From positions 62,001 to 126,000 of the forward strand of contig OZ242345.1 of assembly GCA_965208605.1 (NCBI GenBank): a stretch of DNA of 64,000 nt. Direction: 5' to 3'. Below are positions 16,702 to 25,338 of this stretch, one piece after another. The notes under the pieces are model-generated. The model did no database searches, was not told where the DNA came from, and worked only from the letters and a program-made list of their open reading frames with translations. Made by a program: the position numbers and the translations under genes. This DNA is from UBA9659 sp965208605. Its GTDB lineage: Bacteria > Pseudomonadota > Gammaproteobacteria > Pseudomonadales > Azotimanducaceae. Numbering within the stretch: position 1 is the stretch's first letter; every line of letters begins with the position of its first letter.

Positions 16702-17358
16702 TCAAGGAATGAGCAGTTGTTCCGACCAGGTCTCGGCACTGGTCGGTGGTTGCAGTTGATGTGGCTGCGGTTGATGTGGCCGCGGTTGATGTGACTGCAG
16801 TTGATAGCGGCGGCGGTCATGTAATCGGTGCGGGCTATTGAGATCCAGACATTCAATCTGCTCCGCGAGAAGCACCACCCCGGCAACAGAGGGCGGCATA
16901 CTGAGTTGCTCTGCGGGTTGCTTTTTTTTGAGAGCCGCAACACATTCAATGAGCGTGTCTCGTCGGTCCAGGATTGAGCTCTGCGCACCGAGGTGGTCGT
17001 ACACCTGGTCAAGGTATTTGCTGTCAATGGGCCGGCGCTGCCAGTGGGTTTGCACTATCTCCTGGGGCAGTTCCCGGAGCTTACCACTTACCCGGTACTG
17101 CCGTTGGACACTGCTGTACCAGAGCAGTAGTTGCGCCTGAGGGCAGGCTTCCATAATGCGCCATTTGGGGCTGGTCTTGTTGAGGAAAAGCGTAAACCGG
17201 GTCTGTTCTATATCCCGCAATACCAGGGTGCGCACACTGGGACCCGCGTCTCCCGCGAGTGCCAGGAAGCAAATATCGGCATTGGTATCCCCCTGGTCTC
17301 GGGCCGCCTGACGATCCTGGATGATTTGGGAGACCGGGTTGAGGGCTAGAGGGGGCAT
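16702..17358 (-). CDS. Pyridoxamine 5'-phosphate oxidase-like flavoprotein
   Basis: An FMN-binding split-barrel protein. RTLVLRDIEQTRFTLFLNKT followed by SPKWRIMEACPQAQLLLWYS matches the FMN-contact strands of the PNPOx superfamily, and QYRVSGKLRELP the next strand. It resembles the Alr4036-type PNPOx-like group more than PdxH itself, because the characteristic PdxH C terminus (RLxPxGW-type) is missing. Instead residues about 185-205 are a QPxPHQ low-complexity run encoded by 15-bp repeats (16755-16799). A role in B6 metabolism is possible but not shown. Stop to next start spacing is 3 bp from the gene at 17362-18210, so the two may be co-transcribed. Confidence 0.75.
   Translation of the reverse strand: MPPLALNPVSQIIQDRQAARDQGDTNADICFLALAGDAGPSVRTLVLRDIEQTRFTLFLNKTSPKWRIMEACPQAQLLLWYSSVQRQYRVSGKLRELPQEIVQTHWQRRPIDSKYLDQVYDHLGAQSSILDRRDTLIECVAALKKKQPAEQLSMPPSVAGVVLLAEQIECLDLNSPHRLHDRRRYQLQSHQPRPHQPQPHQLQPPTSAETWSEQLLIP
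16755..16799. repeat. Three 15-bp tandem repeats in the PNPOx-like gene
   Basis: GTTGATGTGGCTGCG-type units at 16755, 16770 and 16785 with a partial fourth at 16800. They encode a His/Gln/Pro-rich tail segment in frame. Confidence 0.9.
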
Positions 17359-17361
17359 GGG

Positions 17362-18210
17362 CTAGTCAATGCTGTCGGGATCAAAGTCGTAGTGCTGGTA
17401 GTGAAAGCCCGGCGGTGGGTTGGCGCGGAAGTCTATCATCCGACTGTAGATATAGCCGTGGGCACTGCCCAGGAGCGAATCCTTGACCATCCCATCAGCA
17501 TCGCAACTTGCCGCTGCTTTGAGCAGCCGTTCAAAGTTGTAGATGAAGCTTTCAGAATGTCGGCTGCGGGTTGGCGTGCCGTAGAGCAACTTGTAGGCAT
17601 AGCGAGCCCCGTGCAGGTATTGCAATTCCAACATGGAACGTGAAAAGCCCTCAGGATCAGTCTTGTTCAGTGAACTCCATAGTTGGGAAATTTTTTCACT
17701 AGAAACCAGCCCGGTATTGGTTGCCCCCTGGCTGGACATAACCAGGAAGCCCATGAGGTTACCGAGTTGTTGTTTGACGCTTTCGGCGATACGCAGGAAG
17801 GACTCGGTTCTCGCATGCAGTTCGGAGGCGCGAATGGCTTCTGACTGAATGACCGCCTGGTCAGCGGACTTCTGAATTTCCACATACTGCATCTTGATGG
17901 CGTTGGTATTCTGCACCAGTTCTTTCTTTTGCAGAAAGTAACCGATGACCAGCCAGAGGAATGCCAGGGGCGCAAAAGCACCTTCCAGGAAGTTGCCTAG
18001 AGTTTCAATCGGGGCGTTACCAATCTGCGACCAGCCAATCGTCCTGCTGATGTAGAGGGATAACACCAGCAACCAGACGCTGGTGATGCTGAGGCCTAGC
18101 CAGATCCGCCAGTCTGGTGCATTGCCCGGACCCAGGCTGAAGGCTTCTTCAAATGGCTGCTCCTGTGGCGGCGAATAGGCGGTGTCAATCCTTGAGTTTT
18201 GTTGATTCAT
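17362..18210 (-). CDS. Two-helix membrane protein with coiled coil, unknown function
   Basis: I do not recognise the family. The 282-residue protein has a hydrophilic N terminus, a transmembrane helix at about 40-60 (SITSVWLLVLSLYI), a second at about 80-97 (GAFAPLAFLWLVIGYFLQ) and a long amphipathic, probably coiled-coil region (about 98-155, QKSADQAVIQSEAIRASELHA). The rest is soluble and ends FDPDSID. The topology resembles small phage- or plasmid-associated membrane proteins. It lies 3 bp from both neighbours (PNPOx-like downstream, 18213-18539 upstream), suggesting one transcription unit. Confidence 0.8.
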   Translation of the reverse strand: MNQQNSRIDTAYSPPQEQPFEEAFSLGPGNAPDWRIWLGLSITSVWLLVLSLYISRTIGWSQIGNAPIETLGNFLEGAFAPLAFLWLVIGYFLQKKELVQNTNAIKMQYVEIQKSADQAVIQSEAIRASELHARTESFLRIAESVKQQLGNLMGFLVMSSQGATNTGLVSSEKISQLWSSLNKTDPEGFSRSMLELQYLHGARYAYKLLYGTPTRSRHSESFIYNFERLLKAAASCDADGMVKDSLLGSAHGYIYSRMIDFRANPPPGFHYQHYDFDPDSID

Positions 18211-18212
18211 GG

Positions 18213-18539
18213 TTATTTCCCCCTTCTGGTACGGTGGGTAGTGGGGCGGGTAGGGGGGTGAGTAGTGCGGCGGAATGTCTGGGTTGTCAGTTCAACATGG
18301 TTGGCAGAGAGGCAAACCGAGACCTGCTCTTCCATGTAGATGACCCTGGCTTCTATACTTTCGTGCCATTCATAATCAGTCTGTACACTGCTGCATAGAT
18401 GGATGAGACAAGGCGTTTGATCCACCGCTAGTTCTTGGCGTTTGATCCGGTTGATAAACAGCCGTGCCCGGGGTTCCCGGTCGAATTCTACCTTGAGAAT
18501 AATGCCTTGATAGATGGCATTGAGTTGATTATCAAGCAT
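18213..18539 (-). CDS. Small hypothetical protein upstream of the membrane protein
   Basis: A 108-residue frame begins MLDNQLNAIYQGIILKVEFD and ends in a basic Thr/Arg-rich tail (TTHPPTRPTTHRTRRGK). Its stop lies 2 bp before the next start codon. The tail may again reflect a repeat: GGGTAGTGGGGCGGGTAGGG and similar units occur at 18234-18262. The N-terminal two thirds have ordinary composition with beta-strand-like alternation (ARLFINRIKRQELAV). The family is not recognised; its close packing in the operon is the main support for its being real. Confidence 0.6.
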   Translation of the reverse strand: MLDNQLNAIYQGIILKVEFDREPRARLFINRIKRQELAVDQTPCLIHLCSSVQTDYEWHESIEARVIYMEEQVSVCLSANHVELTTQTFRRTTHPPTRPTTHRTRRGK

Positions 18540-18903
18540 GGCGAGCAGTTATTTTATTCAAGAGATGCTACTGAATGAGAGCCACTAGTATGCGGCGAAT
18601 GGGAGCAGAATAAAATGTATAGGTTCATAATATAAGGCACTCAGGCCTGCCCTCTGACGGGTTGGAGGACCGGGGTAAATCGGAAAACAATACTCTTTTT
18701 TACTGGATTCCCGAGCAAGCTCGAGAATGACGGCGCGGGGCGCCGTAAGTCGCCAGAAGGAGCGAGGACGCCCCGCCGTCATTCTCGTCACCCCAGTCGG
18801 ACAGCCATCGGCTGTGATAACTGGGGTGACGGGAATCCAGAGGAACAAAGACAACCACCTGTGGGGTATTGACAACAAGATGGTTCGTCGCTCCCCGTCA
18901 CTC
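18540..18903. repeat. Intergenic palindromic repeat block
   Basis: No gene is visible in these 364 bp. 18605-18630 repeats the ATAAAATGTATAGGTTCATA sequence seen beside the IS30 relic (1570-1590). 18655-18715 is the inverted counterpart of 13203-13262. 18780-18850 is a long near-perfect palindrome built on CATCGGCTGTGATAACTGGG and its complement, followed by GGGAATCCAGAGGAAC and the arm GATGGTTCGTCGCTCCCCGT, again shared with the block after mfd. Confidence 0.8.
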
Positions 18904-19839
18904 TCAGGCATGCCCTAGCCGGTGGAGTAGTTGCCCCAGAGTGGCGATGAATGTCAGGGGTTGATCTAGAAAAACATGGTGGTGCGCGGCTTCAATGCCG
19001 CAGAGCAGGTCTGAGGCGATCAAGGATGACAAGGCATGTTGCTGTTCTGGAGGGAAGAAGCGGCTTTTTTTACCGTAGATGAAGCCCACCGGTACCCTGA
19101 GTGCCTGGAGCATCTCGGTAGCGACCGGCAGGGTCGGCTGAGGCAGCATCCTGGCGAGCATGGCGCGGTCAAGTTTGAACCTATAGCCACTGGTCGCGCC
19201 TGATGTTCGGGCAGTCGCTTGCCCCGCGCCGCGCCGCAATGAATGTGCCGCTATATGTCGCAGAATGTAATCTGCTGGTGGCGGCTGGGCAGGGCGTAGC
19301 CTGAAGCGCGCCATGCCCTGTGCCAGGGTGGGATAGAGCCGAGGTCTTAATTCGGTTAGTGGCGGTGGGTTTCTCCAGCCGGGGCTAGAGGGCAATACGG
19401 AATCAACCAGCAGAATGGAATGCCACAGGTCGGGATACAGATAGGCCGCCACTCGGGCCATGCTGCCGCCCAGACTGTGCCCGACAAGGGTGGGTCGGTA
19501 CAGTTCAGCCGCCTCACAAACGGTAGCGATTTCTCCTGCCCAGATAGTCGCCGAGTATTCCGCGCGATGTCCACTGTCGCCGTGTCCGCTGAGGTCCAGA
19601 GCAACCAGCTCATAATCGTTCATCAAGCCCGGCGCGATGAAGTCCCACCAGTGGCTCTGCGCGGCCTGTCCGTGGACCAGCAAGAGTCCGGGTTTAGGGG
19701 CTGCTTGCCCTGGCTGCCCCGGCGCTTGCTCCTGGGGCTGATAGCGCCAGCGGCGATAGGCTATCTCTACCCCAGCATGGGTGACGCGCTGTTGAGTGGC
19801 TGGTGTTTGAATATGCTTTTTGAACCATCCGGGCGGCAT
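18904..19839 (-). CDS. Alpha/beta hydrolase
   Basis: A serine hydrolase of the alpha/beta fold (311 residues). GLLLVHGQAAQSHWWDFIAP carries the oxyanion-hole HG motif, YELVALDLSGHGDSG the next strand, LVGHSLGGSMARVAAYLYP the nucleophile elbow (GHSLG), and EAAHHHVFLDQP the catalytic histidine. The acid is probably in GFIYGKKSRFF-PPEQ, where the usual Asp is not obvious. The substrate is unknown. The gene stands alone between two repeat blocks. Confidence 0.87.
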   Translation of the reverse strand: MPPGWFKKHIQTPATQQRVTHAGVEIAYRRWRYQPQEQAPGQPGQAAPKPGLLLVHGQAAQSHWWDFIAPGLMNDYELVALDLSGHGDSGHRAEYSATIWAGEIATVCEAAELYRPTLVGHSLGGSMARVAAYLYPDLWHSILLVDSVLPSSPGWRNPPPLTELRPRLYPTLAQGMARFRLRPAQPPPADYILRHIAAHSLRRGAGQATARTSGATSGYRFKLDRAMLARMLPQPTLPVATEMLQALRVPVGFIYGKKSRFFPPEQQHALSSLIASDLLCGIEAAHHHVFLDQPLTFIATLGQLLHRLGHA

Positions 19840-19869
19840 GCGCTACCCCTTGAGGAAAGGGATAAGTAT

Positions 19870-20045
19870 AGCGCGGTATGAATTCAACTCTTAAGGGCCA
19901 CTTCACCGATGACGGCCAAATGTGTAAATGCCTCACAGGTGGTTGGCTTCGTTCCTCTGGATTCCCGTCACCCCAATCATCACAGCCGATGGCTGTAATG
20001 ACTGGGGTGACGAGAATGACGGCGCGGGGCAGATTCCCCTATAGT
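19870..20045. repeat. Intergenic repeats with a solitary IS30-like end
   Basis: 19878-19900 (GAATTCAACTCTTAAGGGCCA) resembles the IS30-relic terminus at 1408-1435. 19950-20040 is one palindromic repeat copy: TTCCTCTGGATTCCCGTCAC, then CACAGCCGATGGCTGTAATG at the centre, then AGAATGACGGCGCGGGGC. Confidence 0.7.
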
Positions 20046-20051
20046 CTGAGC

Positions 20052-21383
20052 TCACCTTCGCCGGCGGTGTTTCCCCGGTGAGCTGCCCGGTGCTGGGGGG
20101 AGTGCGGGTACCGGTGCCATCATTTCCATCGGTGGATGTTCGCACTGCAGTGATTCGCCGAGCAGGGTTTCGATATTAGGGAGCATGAAGGCATCGTTTT
20201 CACACACCAGTGATATGGAAATACCCAGAGCACCAGCGCGTCCAGTCCGCCCAATCCTATGCACATAGTCCTCCGGGTCCTCAGGCAACTTGTAGTTCAC
20301 AATGTGGCTGATGTCATCTATGTGTAGTCCCCTGCCCGCGACATCCGTTGCCACCAGTAGCCCTATGTCCCCCGCTTTGAATCTCGCCAGAGTACGGATT
20401 CTTTTCTGCTGGGGAATATCACCAGCAAGCAGGCCAGTCCGAAAATGATGTCGGCGCAGCATTGATTCCAGGTGATGTGCCTCATCCCGTCGGTTGACGA
20501 AAATAATGACCCGCTCAAGCTCGTAATAACGGATCAGGTTGTAGAGGACCCCATATTTTTCTGCTTCTGAGGTCAGGTACACCTTTTGGGTGACGCTACT
20601 GACGGCGACTTTTTCTGGCTCAATGGCTATACGCACCGGGTCAATCGTCCAGGAGGCCGCCAGCCGCTTAATATCTTCCCGGTAGGTCGCCCCGAAAAGC
20701 TGTGTCTGCCGGCGATGCTTTTTGGGCATACGAGATACAATGGATTTCACATCCGGGATAAACCCCATGCTGAGCATCCGGTCGGCTTCATCAATAATGA
20801 GCACTTCCACCTGAGAGAGATGCACCTTGCGGGAGCGGGCGAAGTCAAGCAGACGTCCCGGCGTGGCGACGATAATGTCAATGCCCCGCGCCATCTCTTG
20901 CTGTTGTTTTTCATAATCAATGCCGCCGATGATGGACCGGATACGGAGGTCGGTGTATTGAGCGAGTTGTTGGGCATCGCTGGTAATCTGCATGACCAGT
21001 TCTCGTGTGGGTGCGATAATTAACGCATAGGGGGTCCCGGGCGGGCGCACCTCCAGTTCTGGATTTTCCAAATCATAGGCAATAATAGAAATCAGGAAGG
21101 CCGCCGTCTTGCCGGTGCCTGTTTGTGCCTGGGCAATAATATCTCGGCCATCCAGAGAGTAGGGCAACACCTGATTTTGCACCGGTGTGCCGGCAGGGAA
21201 GCCGAGCTCAATGATTGCCTTTGCCAGAGCCTCGGGCAGGTGAAGCCGGGCAAAATCCTCTGGCAGGCAAGGCTCGGGTAGCGGTTCGGGCAAGGGTGCC
21301 GCCTCGGCAGGCCTGTTGCCGCTATGGCGGGCACTCACATGCTTGTCATTAGTACTGATATTACTCACCCTGTGCTGGCACAT
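20052..21383 (-). CDS. rhlB: DEAD-box RNA helicase RhlB
   Basis: An ATP-dependent RNA helicase; RhlB works with the RNA degradosome in gammaproteobacteria. Visible motifs: Q motif (FPAGTPVQNQVLPYSLDG), Walker A QAQTGTGKTAAF, DEAD box VLIIDEADRMLSMGF, motif III LFGATY (Gly in place of the usual Ser of SAT), and motif VI HRIGRTGRAG. The first 35 residues and the last 60 (proline-rich, basic end SSPGKHRRRR) are extensions typical of RhlB. The start at 21383 overlaps the end of the upstream symporter gene by 23 bp, so it is probably co-transcribed with it. Confidence 0.92.
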   Translation of the reverse strand: MCQHRVSNISTNDKHVSARHSGNRPAEAAPLPEPLPEPCLPEDFARLHLPEALAKAIIELGFPAGTPVQNQVLPYSLDGRDIIAQAQTGTGKTAAFLISIIAYDLENPELEVRPPGTPYALIIAPTRELVMQITSDAQQLAQYTDLRIRSIIGGIDYEKQQQEMARGIDIIVATPGRLLDFARSRKVHLSQVEVLIIDEADRMLSMGFIPDVKSIVSRMPKKHRRQTQLFGATYREDIKRLAASWTIDPVRIAIEPEKVAVSSVTQKVYLTSEAEKYGVLYNLIRYYELERVIIFVNRRDEAHHLESMLRRHHFRTGLLAGDIPQQKRIRTLARFKAGDIGLLVATDVAGRGLHIDDISHIVNYKLPEDPEDYVHRIGRTGRAGALGISISLVCENDAFMLPNIETLLGESLQCEHPPMEMMAPVPALPPAPGSSPGKHRRRR

Positions 21384-22881
21384 GACGATAGGCAGGCCTG
21401 ATGATGAAACTACTCCCCCAGGCGATAACGAACATCAGGATGTTACCTATCAAGCCAGTGTAGTAAAGGTCAAAAGGATAACCGAATCGCTCAATCCCGG
21501 TCATGAGGGTCCAGGCGGTGTAGAGCATGGTACCAGCAATTCCCAGGAGAATATGTAGCAACCCGCAACGCCTAGAGAAGAAGCCGATAAGGTAGATCGT
21601 TAGCAGACCCCCCGCCAAGAGGGCCGTGAGGATGCTCGCGGTGTCCTGTAATGTGCTCGTCTCGGCCTCAATCAAGTAGAGGGCGCCGGCAACCATCAGT
21701 AGCCCGGTCACGGCGGTAATCCCCCGCGCCATCCGGAGGTAGTCTTGATCACGTTTAGCCGGGGCAATGAACCGTCGGTACACATCGCTGGTGCCTACCA
21801 TGGCGATGGCGTTCATGCTGCTGTCCAGGGAGGACATGGCCGCCGCGATGGCGGCGGCAATCACGAGCCCTATGAGGCCGGGCGGTAGGTAGTGGGTGAT
21901 GAACAAGGGGAGTATTTCCTCTGCCTTGCGGTCACCATTGAGTATGGCGGTGGCCGTGATATCCGGAAAGAGATAAAAGAATACATAGAGTGCGGTGCCG
22001 AGAAACATAAAAAATGCCCAGGTGGGCAGGCTGACGGCGGCACATAAGAACATTGCCTTTCTTGCTTCGGCGAGGGTCTCGGTGGCGCAGAATCGCTGCA
22101 CCGTGTTTTGATTGCTGGAGTATTCTGTCAACCAACTGGTGAGCCCGACCAGCAACATCATAGTGGCTGTTTTGTGGTTAAGGGAAAGCCCCCAATCCGC
22201 CACACTCAAGGGCCTATCCCCGACGCTGAGCTTATTGCTACTCCAGGCCAGGTCAAGTAGCTGGGGCAAACCGCCTGGAATCAAGTTAATAATGGTCGCC
22301 AGACACAGGATACCGCCGAGTAGCAGTACCAGAGTCTGCACCAGATCTGTCCAGACCACCGCTTTAATACCACCGAGGAGGGTGTAGCCCGCAACGCAGA
22401 TGCCTGCTACGAGCACACTCAGTTGGGCATCCAACCCGGTCATACCTTGGATAAGGAGAGACAGGAGGTAGAGAATCATGCTGATCCGGGCGAGCTGCGC
22501 GACGATGAATACAGTCGCGCCATAGGCTCTTATCGGTGCGCCGAAACGAGTTTCAAGGAATTCATAAGCCGTGAAGCCACCGCGTCTCAGGCGCGGCAGA
22601 AACCAAAAGGCAGCGACGATGATCGCCAGCGGCAACATGAGATTAGGTAGGAATCTCAGCCAGTTGGTCTTGAAGGCATCCCCCGGGTAGGCAAGAAAGG
22701 TAATAGAACTGATAGAGGTGCCGGTGAGACTCAAGCCAATCACCCAGCCTTTGAATTTTCGCCCGCCGAGAAAATACTCTTCGGTAGAATGATTGCCCCG
22801 CGCAAAGTAGAAGCCCATGGCGAAGATCAACATCAAGTAGGCAAGCAGAACACCGGTGTCAAAAGTGCTTAGGAGGTGCAT
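21361..22881 (-). CDS. Sodium:solute symporter (SSS family)
   Basis: A Na+-coupled transporter with about 13 membrane helices. The first helix FDTGVLLAYLMLIFAMGFYF and the loop STEEYFLGGRKFKGWVIGLS are classic SSS features; GYTLLGGIKAVVWTDLVQT and AAAIAAAMSSLDSSMNA (Na+-site helix) follow. About 500 residues is the family norm. I use ATG 22881; a TTG three codons upstream is also possible. The substrate could be a sugar, sialic acid or amino acid and cannot be read from sequence. The gene overlaps rhlB downstream by 23 bp and follows the aminotransferase by 22 bp. Confidence 0.92.
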   Translation of the reverse strand: MHLLSTFDTGVLLAYLMLIFAMGFYFARGNHSTEEYFLGGRKFKGWVIGLSLTGTSISSITFLAYPGDAFKTNWLRFLPNLMLPLAIIVAAFWFLPRLRRGGFTAYEFLETRFGAPIRAYGATVFIVAQLARISMILYLLSLLIQGMTGLDAQLSVLVAGICVAGYTLLGGIKAVVWTDLVQTLVLLLGGILCLATIINLIPGGLPQLLDLAWSSNKLSVGDRPLSVADWGLSLNHKTATMMLLVGLTSWLTEYSSNQNTVQRFCATETLAEARKAMFLCAAVSLPTWAFFMFLGTALYVFFYLFPDITATAILNGDRKAEEILPLFITHYLPPGLIGLVIAAAIAAAMSSLDSSMNAIAMVGTSDVYRRFIAPAKRDQDYLRMARGITAVTGLLMVAGALYLIEAETSTLQDTASILTALLAGGLLTIYLIGFFSRRCGLLHILLGIAGTMLYTAWTLMTGIERFGYPFDLYYTGLIGNILMFVIAWGSSFIIRPAYRHVPAQGE

Positions 22882-22903
22882 TTCAGGCAATCAGGCACCT
22901 TGC

Positions 22904-24157
22904 TTAGTTGCCCAGTGAGTCAGCAAGTGTGGCGATTTCTATACAGGTCACCAGCACATCCATCGCGGTGTCCAGCTCGTCAATGCTCGGGTAGGTGGGG
23001 GCGATGCGAATGTTGGTGTCCGCCGGATCCTTGCCGTAGGGAAATGTCGCGCCCGCGGGGGTGAGCTTCACACCCGCCGCGCCGGCCAACTCAACCACCC
23101 GCTTGGCAAGCCCGGGATGGGTGTCCAGAGAAATAAAATACCCCCCCTCTGGTTGTTGCCATAGCGCCATATTCTTGCCGCCCAGCCCGGCCGTAAGTTT
23201 TTGCTCAACCAATTTAAATTTGGGTTTGATGATGCGCTGGTGTTGCGCCATGTGCTGCTTGATAGTGTCCAGGTTGCGCAGCCATTTGACATGCCGGAGC
23301 TGGTTCACCTTGTCAAAACCGATCATCTGGGCACCGAGAAAACTCACGAAGGCCGCCAATTCACTGGTGGATGCAGCCAGGAAGGCAAGCCCCGCGCCGG
23401 CGAAGGTGATTTTTGAGGTTGACGCAAACATGATGACCGCATCCTGGTGTCCACTCTGTTGCGCGATTGACATGAGCGGGGCGAGGGGCGGGTGTTGCTC
23501 GGTCAGATGATGCACGGCGTAGGCATTATCCCAGAAGATACGGAAGTCCTTGCCCGCTATACCCGCCAGTTGGGCGAATCGGTGGACAGTGTGCTCATTG
23601 TATGTGTGCCCGGTGGGGTTTGAATACCGGGGCACACACCAGATGCCTTTGATCTGAGGATCCGCTGCCAGGAGTGCTTCAATCTGCTGCATATCGGGCC
23701 CAGTGCTCAGCAGGGGTACGGCAAGCATCTCAATATTAAAATGTTCGCAGATCGTAAAGTGCCGATCATAACCCGGTACGAGGCAGATAAACTTAATGGG
23801 CGCTTCCGGGGTAGCTTGCCATGGGGAATGGAGCATGTAGGACACATACTGGTACATGAGGCTGAGGCTGCTATTGCCGCCAGCCAGTACATTCTCCGGG
23901 GGCACTTCAAGCAGGTCGGCACCGAGTTGCCGGGCTTCGGGAATACCGGTGATGCCGCCGTAATTGCGGACATCAGTCCCGTCTTCTAGCAGGTAACCCC
24001 CAGCAAGGATGCCATCTAGTGGATCCGAGAGGCGCAGCTGCTCAGTAGCGGGTTTGCCACGGGTCAGGTCCAGCTTGAGTCCAGCCGCTTGATACTGGGC
24101 ATAGACTTTTTGTAAGGCGGCGTAGCGTTGTGTTTCTTTTTGCTGCTGCTTGGTCAT
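22904..24157 (-). CDS. Aspartate aminotransferase, AspT/subgroup Ic (MocR-type fold)
   Basis: A PLP enzyme that moves amino groups between aspartate and 2-oxoglutarate. LDLTRGKPATEQLRLSDPLD near the N terminus, LAGGNSSLSLMYQ, GIWCVPRYSNPTGHTYNEHT and MFASTSKITFAGAGLAFLAA (PLP lysine in the TSK element) match the AspT type known from Corynebacterium. The open frame extends to 24178, but ATG 24157 has an AGGAGAG Shine-Dalgarno at about 24165-24171 and avoids overlapping argC, so I use it (417 residues). It lies 5 bp after argC on the same strand, linking it to amino-acid synthesis. Confidence 0.88.
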   Translation of the reverse strand: MTKQQQKETQRYAALQKVYAQYQAAGLKLDLTRGKPATEQLRLSDPLDGILAGGYLLEDGTDVRNYGGITGIPEARQLGADLLEVPPENVLAGGNSSLSLMYQYVSYMLHSPWQATPEAPIKFICLVPGYDRHFTICEHFNIEMLAVPLLSTGPDMQQIEALLAADPQIKGIWCVPRYSNPTGHTYNEHTVHRFAQLAGIAGKDFRIFWDNAYAVHHLTEQHPPLAPLMSIAQQSGHQDAVIMFASTSKITFAGAGLAFLAASTSELAAFVSFLGAQMIGFDKVNQLRHVKWLRNLDTIKQHMAQHQRIIKPKFKLVEQKLTAGLGGKNMALWQQPEGGYFISLDTHPGLAKRVVELAGAAGVKLTPAGATFPYGKDPADTNIRIAPTYPSIDELDTAMDVLVTCIEIATLADSLGN

Positions 24158-24162
24158 CGGGT

Positions 24163-25224
24163 TTACTCTCCTGAGCAATGCTTGCTCAATACTTCATGCA
24201 CCCCATCAACATGATTTCCATGATTGTTTTCGAGATTGTTGTGAGTACTTTTTTGAGTGGCCTGCTCAAGCCGTAGCCCCTCAAGCTCTGGGGCATCCAG
24301 CATCAGGTTCAGATTCTGTACGGCCGCCCCGGAGGCGCCCTTGCCGAGATTATCTAGCCGTGCCAGCAAGAGTATTTGTTCTTGGTGTCCAAACACAAAC
24401 AGCTCCAGACGATTGGTATGGTTAGTGGCTTCTGGATCCATATAGCCCTGCTCAAGACAGTCCTCAGCATTGACCGCTTGCACTGTGATGCAGGGCTCCT
24501 CGGCATAGCGTTCGGCAAGAATGTGCTGGACATCCTCGGGGGTCACCCGCTGGGTAAAATGCTGCTGGCTGAGCCCGGTCAATACCAGCATGCCCTGATA
24601 AAAGTGCCCCACCGCAGGCAGGAAGAGCGGCGCCACCTCCAATCTTGCATAGGTTTGCATTTCCGGCAGATGCTTGTGGGCAAGGTGTAGCGCGTAGGGT
24701 CGAACGTGCCACAGGGAATCAGGATGCTGCCGGGCCTGGGCTTGATATTGCTCAATGAGTTGTCGGCCGCCGCCACTGTAACCGGAGAGGGCGCTAATGC
24801 TGAGCGACATGGCGGGGTGAATGAGACCGGCATCCATGAGCGGCAGGATGCCAGTTAAAAAACCCGTGGGATAGCAGCCGGGATTGGAGACCTGCCGGGC
24901 GGTGGCAATAGCTGCTCTTTGTTGGGGTGCGCTTTCTGGTAGACCGTAGACCCAGGCAGAATCAATACGATGGGCACTGCTTGTGTCCAGGATGCGGGGT
25001 CTTGCCTTGCTTGCTTGAATGAGCGCCAGGCTCTCTTTGGCAGCGGCATCCGGTAAACAGAGTATAACTATATCGGCGGCGGCAATAAGTTCCTGTTTTA
25101 CGGCGGCATCCTTGCGCCTGCCAGGGTCAATCTCAAGCAATTCCAGGTCGTTTCTCCCGGCAAGTAAGGCATGAATGTTAAGCCCGGTGGTGCCTGCTTG
25201 TCCGTCAATAAATATCTTGTGCAT
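24163..25224 (-). CDS. argC: N-acetyl-gamma-glutamyl-phosphate reductase, type 2
   Basis: ArgC reduces N-acetylglutamyl phosphate in arginine synthesis. The start HKIFIDGQAGTTGLNIHALL is typical of the short type 2 form; the catalytic cysteine lies in QVSNPGCYPTGFLTGILPLM, and GKGASGAAVQNLNLML is the conserved end. Type 2 enzymes are about 310 residues; this one has 353 owing to a C-terminal, Asn/His-rich extension (residues about 315-353) containing HNNLENNHGNHVDG, which looks like another low-complexity addition. AspT follows immediately. Confidence 0.93.
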   Translation of the reverse strand: MHKIFIDGQAGTTGLNIHALLAGRNDLELLEIDPGRRKDAAVKQELIAAADIVILCLPDAAAKESLALIQASKARPRILDTSSAHRIDSAWVYGLPESAPQQRAAIATARQVSNPGCYPTGFLTGILPLMDAGLIHPAMSLSISALSGYSGGGRQLIEQYQAQARQHPDSLWHVRPYALHLAHKHLPEMQTYARLEVAPLFLPAVGHFYQGMLVLTGLSQQHFTQRVTPEDVQHILAERYAEEPCITVQAVNAEDCLEQGYMDPEATNHTNRLELFVFGHQEQILLLARLDNLGKGASGAAVQNLNLMLDAPELEGLRLEQATQKSTHNNLENNHGNHVDGVHEVLSKHCSGE

Positions 25225-25338
25225 GCGAGTTTGCGTCGGTTGAGTGAAGCCATAGAAGCATCAGGGTAAATCAACTTCGGATTCTAACACGGCACACCGC
25301 CCGGCGCGTCATTCAAGAATGACGGCCAAAGGCTGTCC
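25225..25338. repeat. Short gap with palindromic repeat
   Basis: The gap downstream of the selenoprotein gene holds a shortened repeat copy: GTCATTCAAGAATGACGGCC at 25307-25327, a compact palindrome that could also act as a transcription end. No gene. Confidence 0.6.
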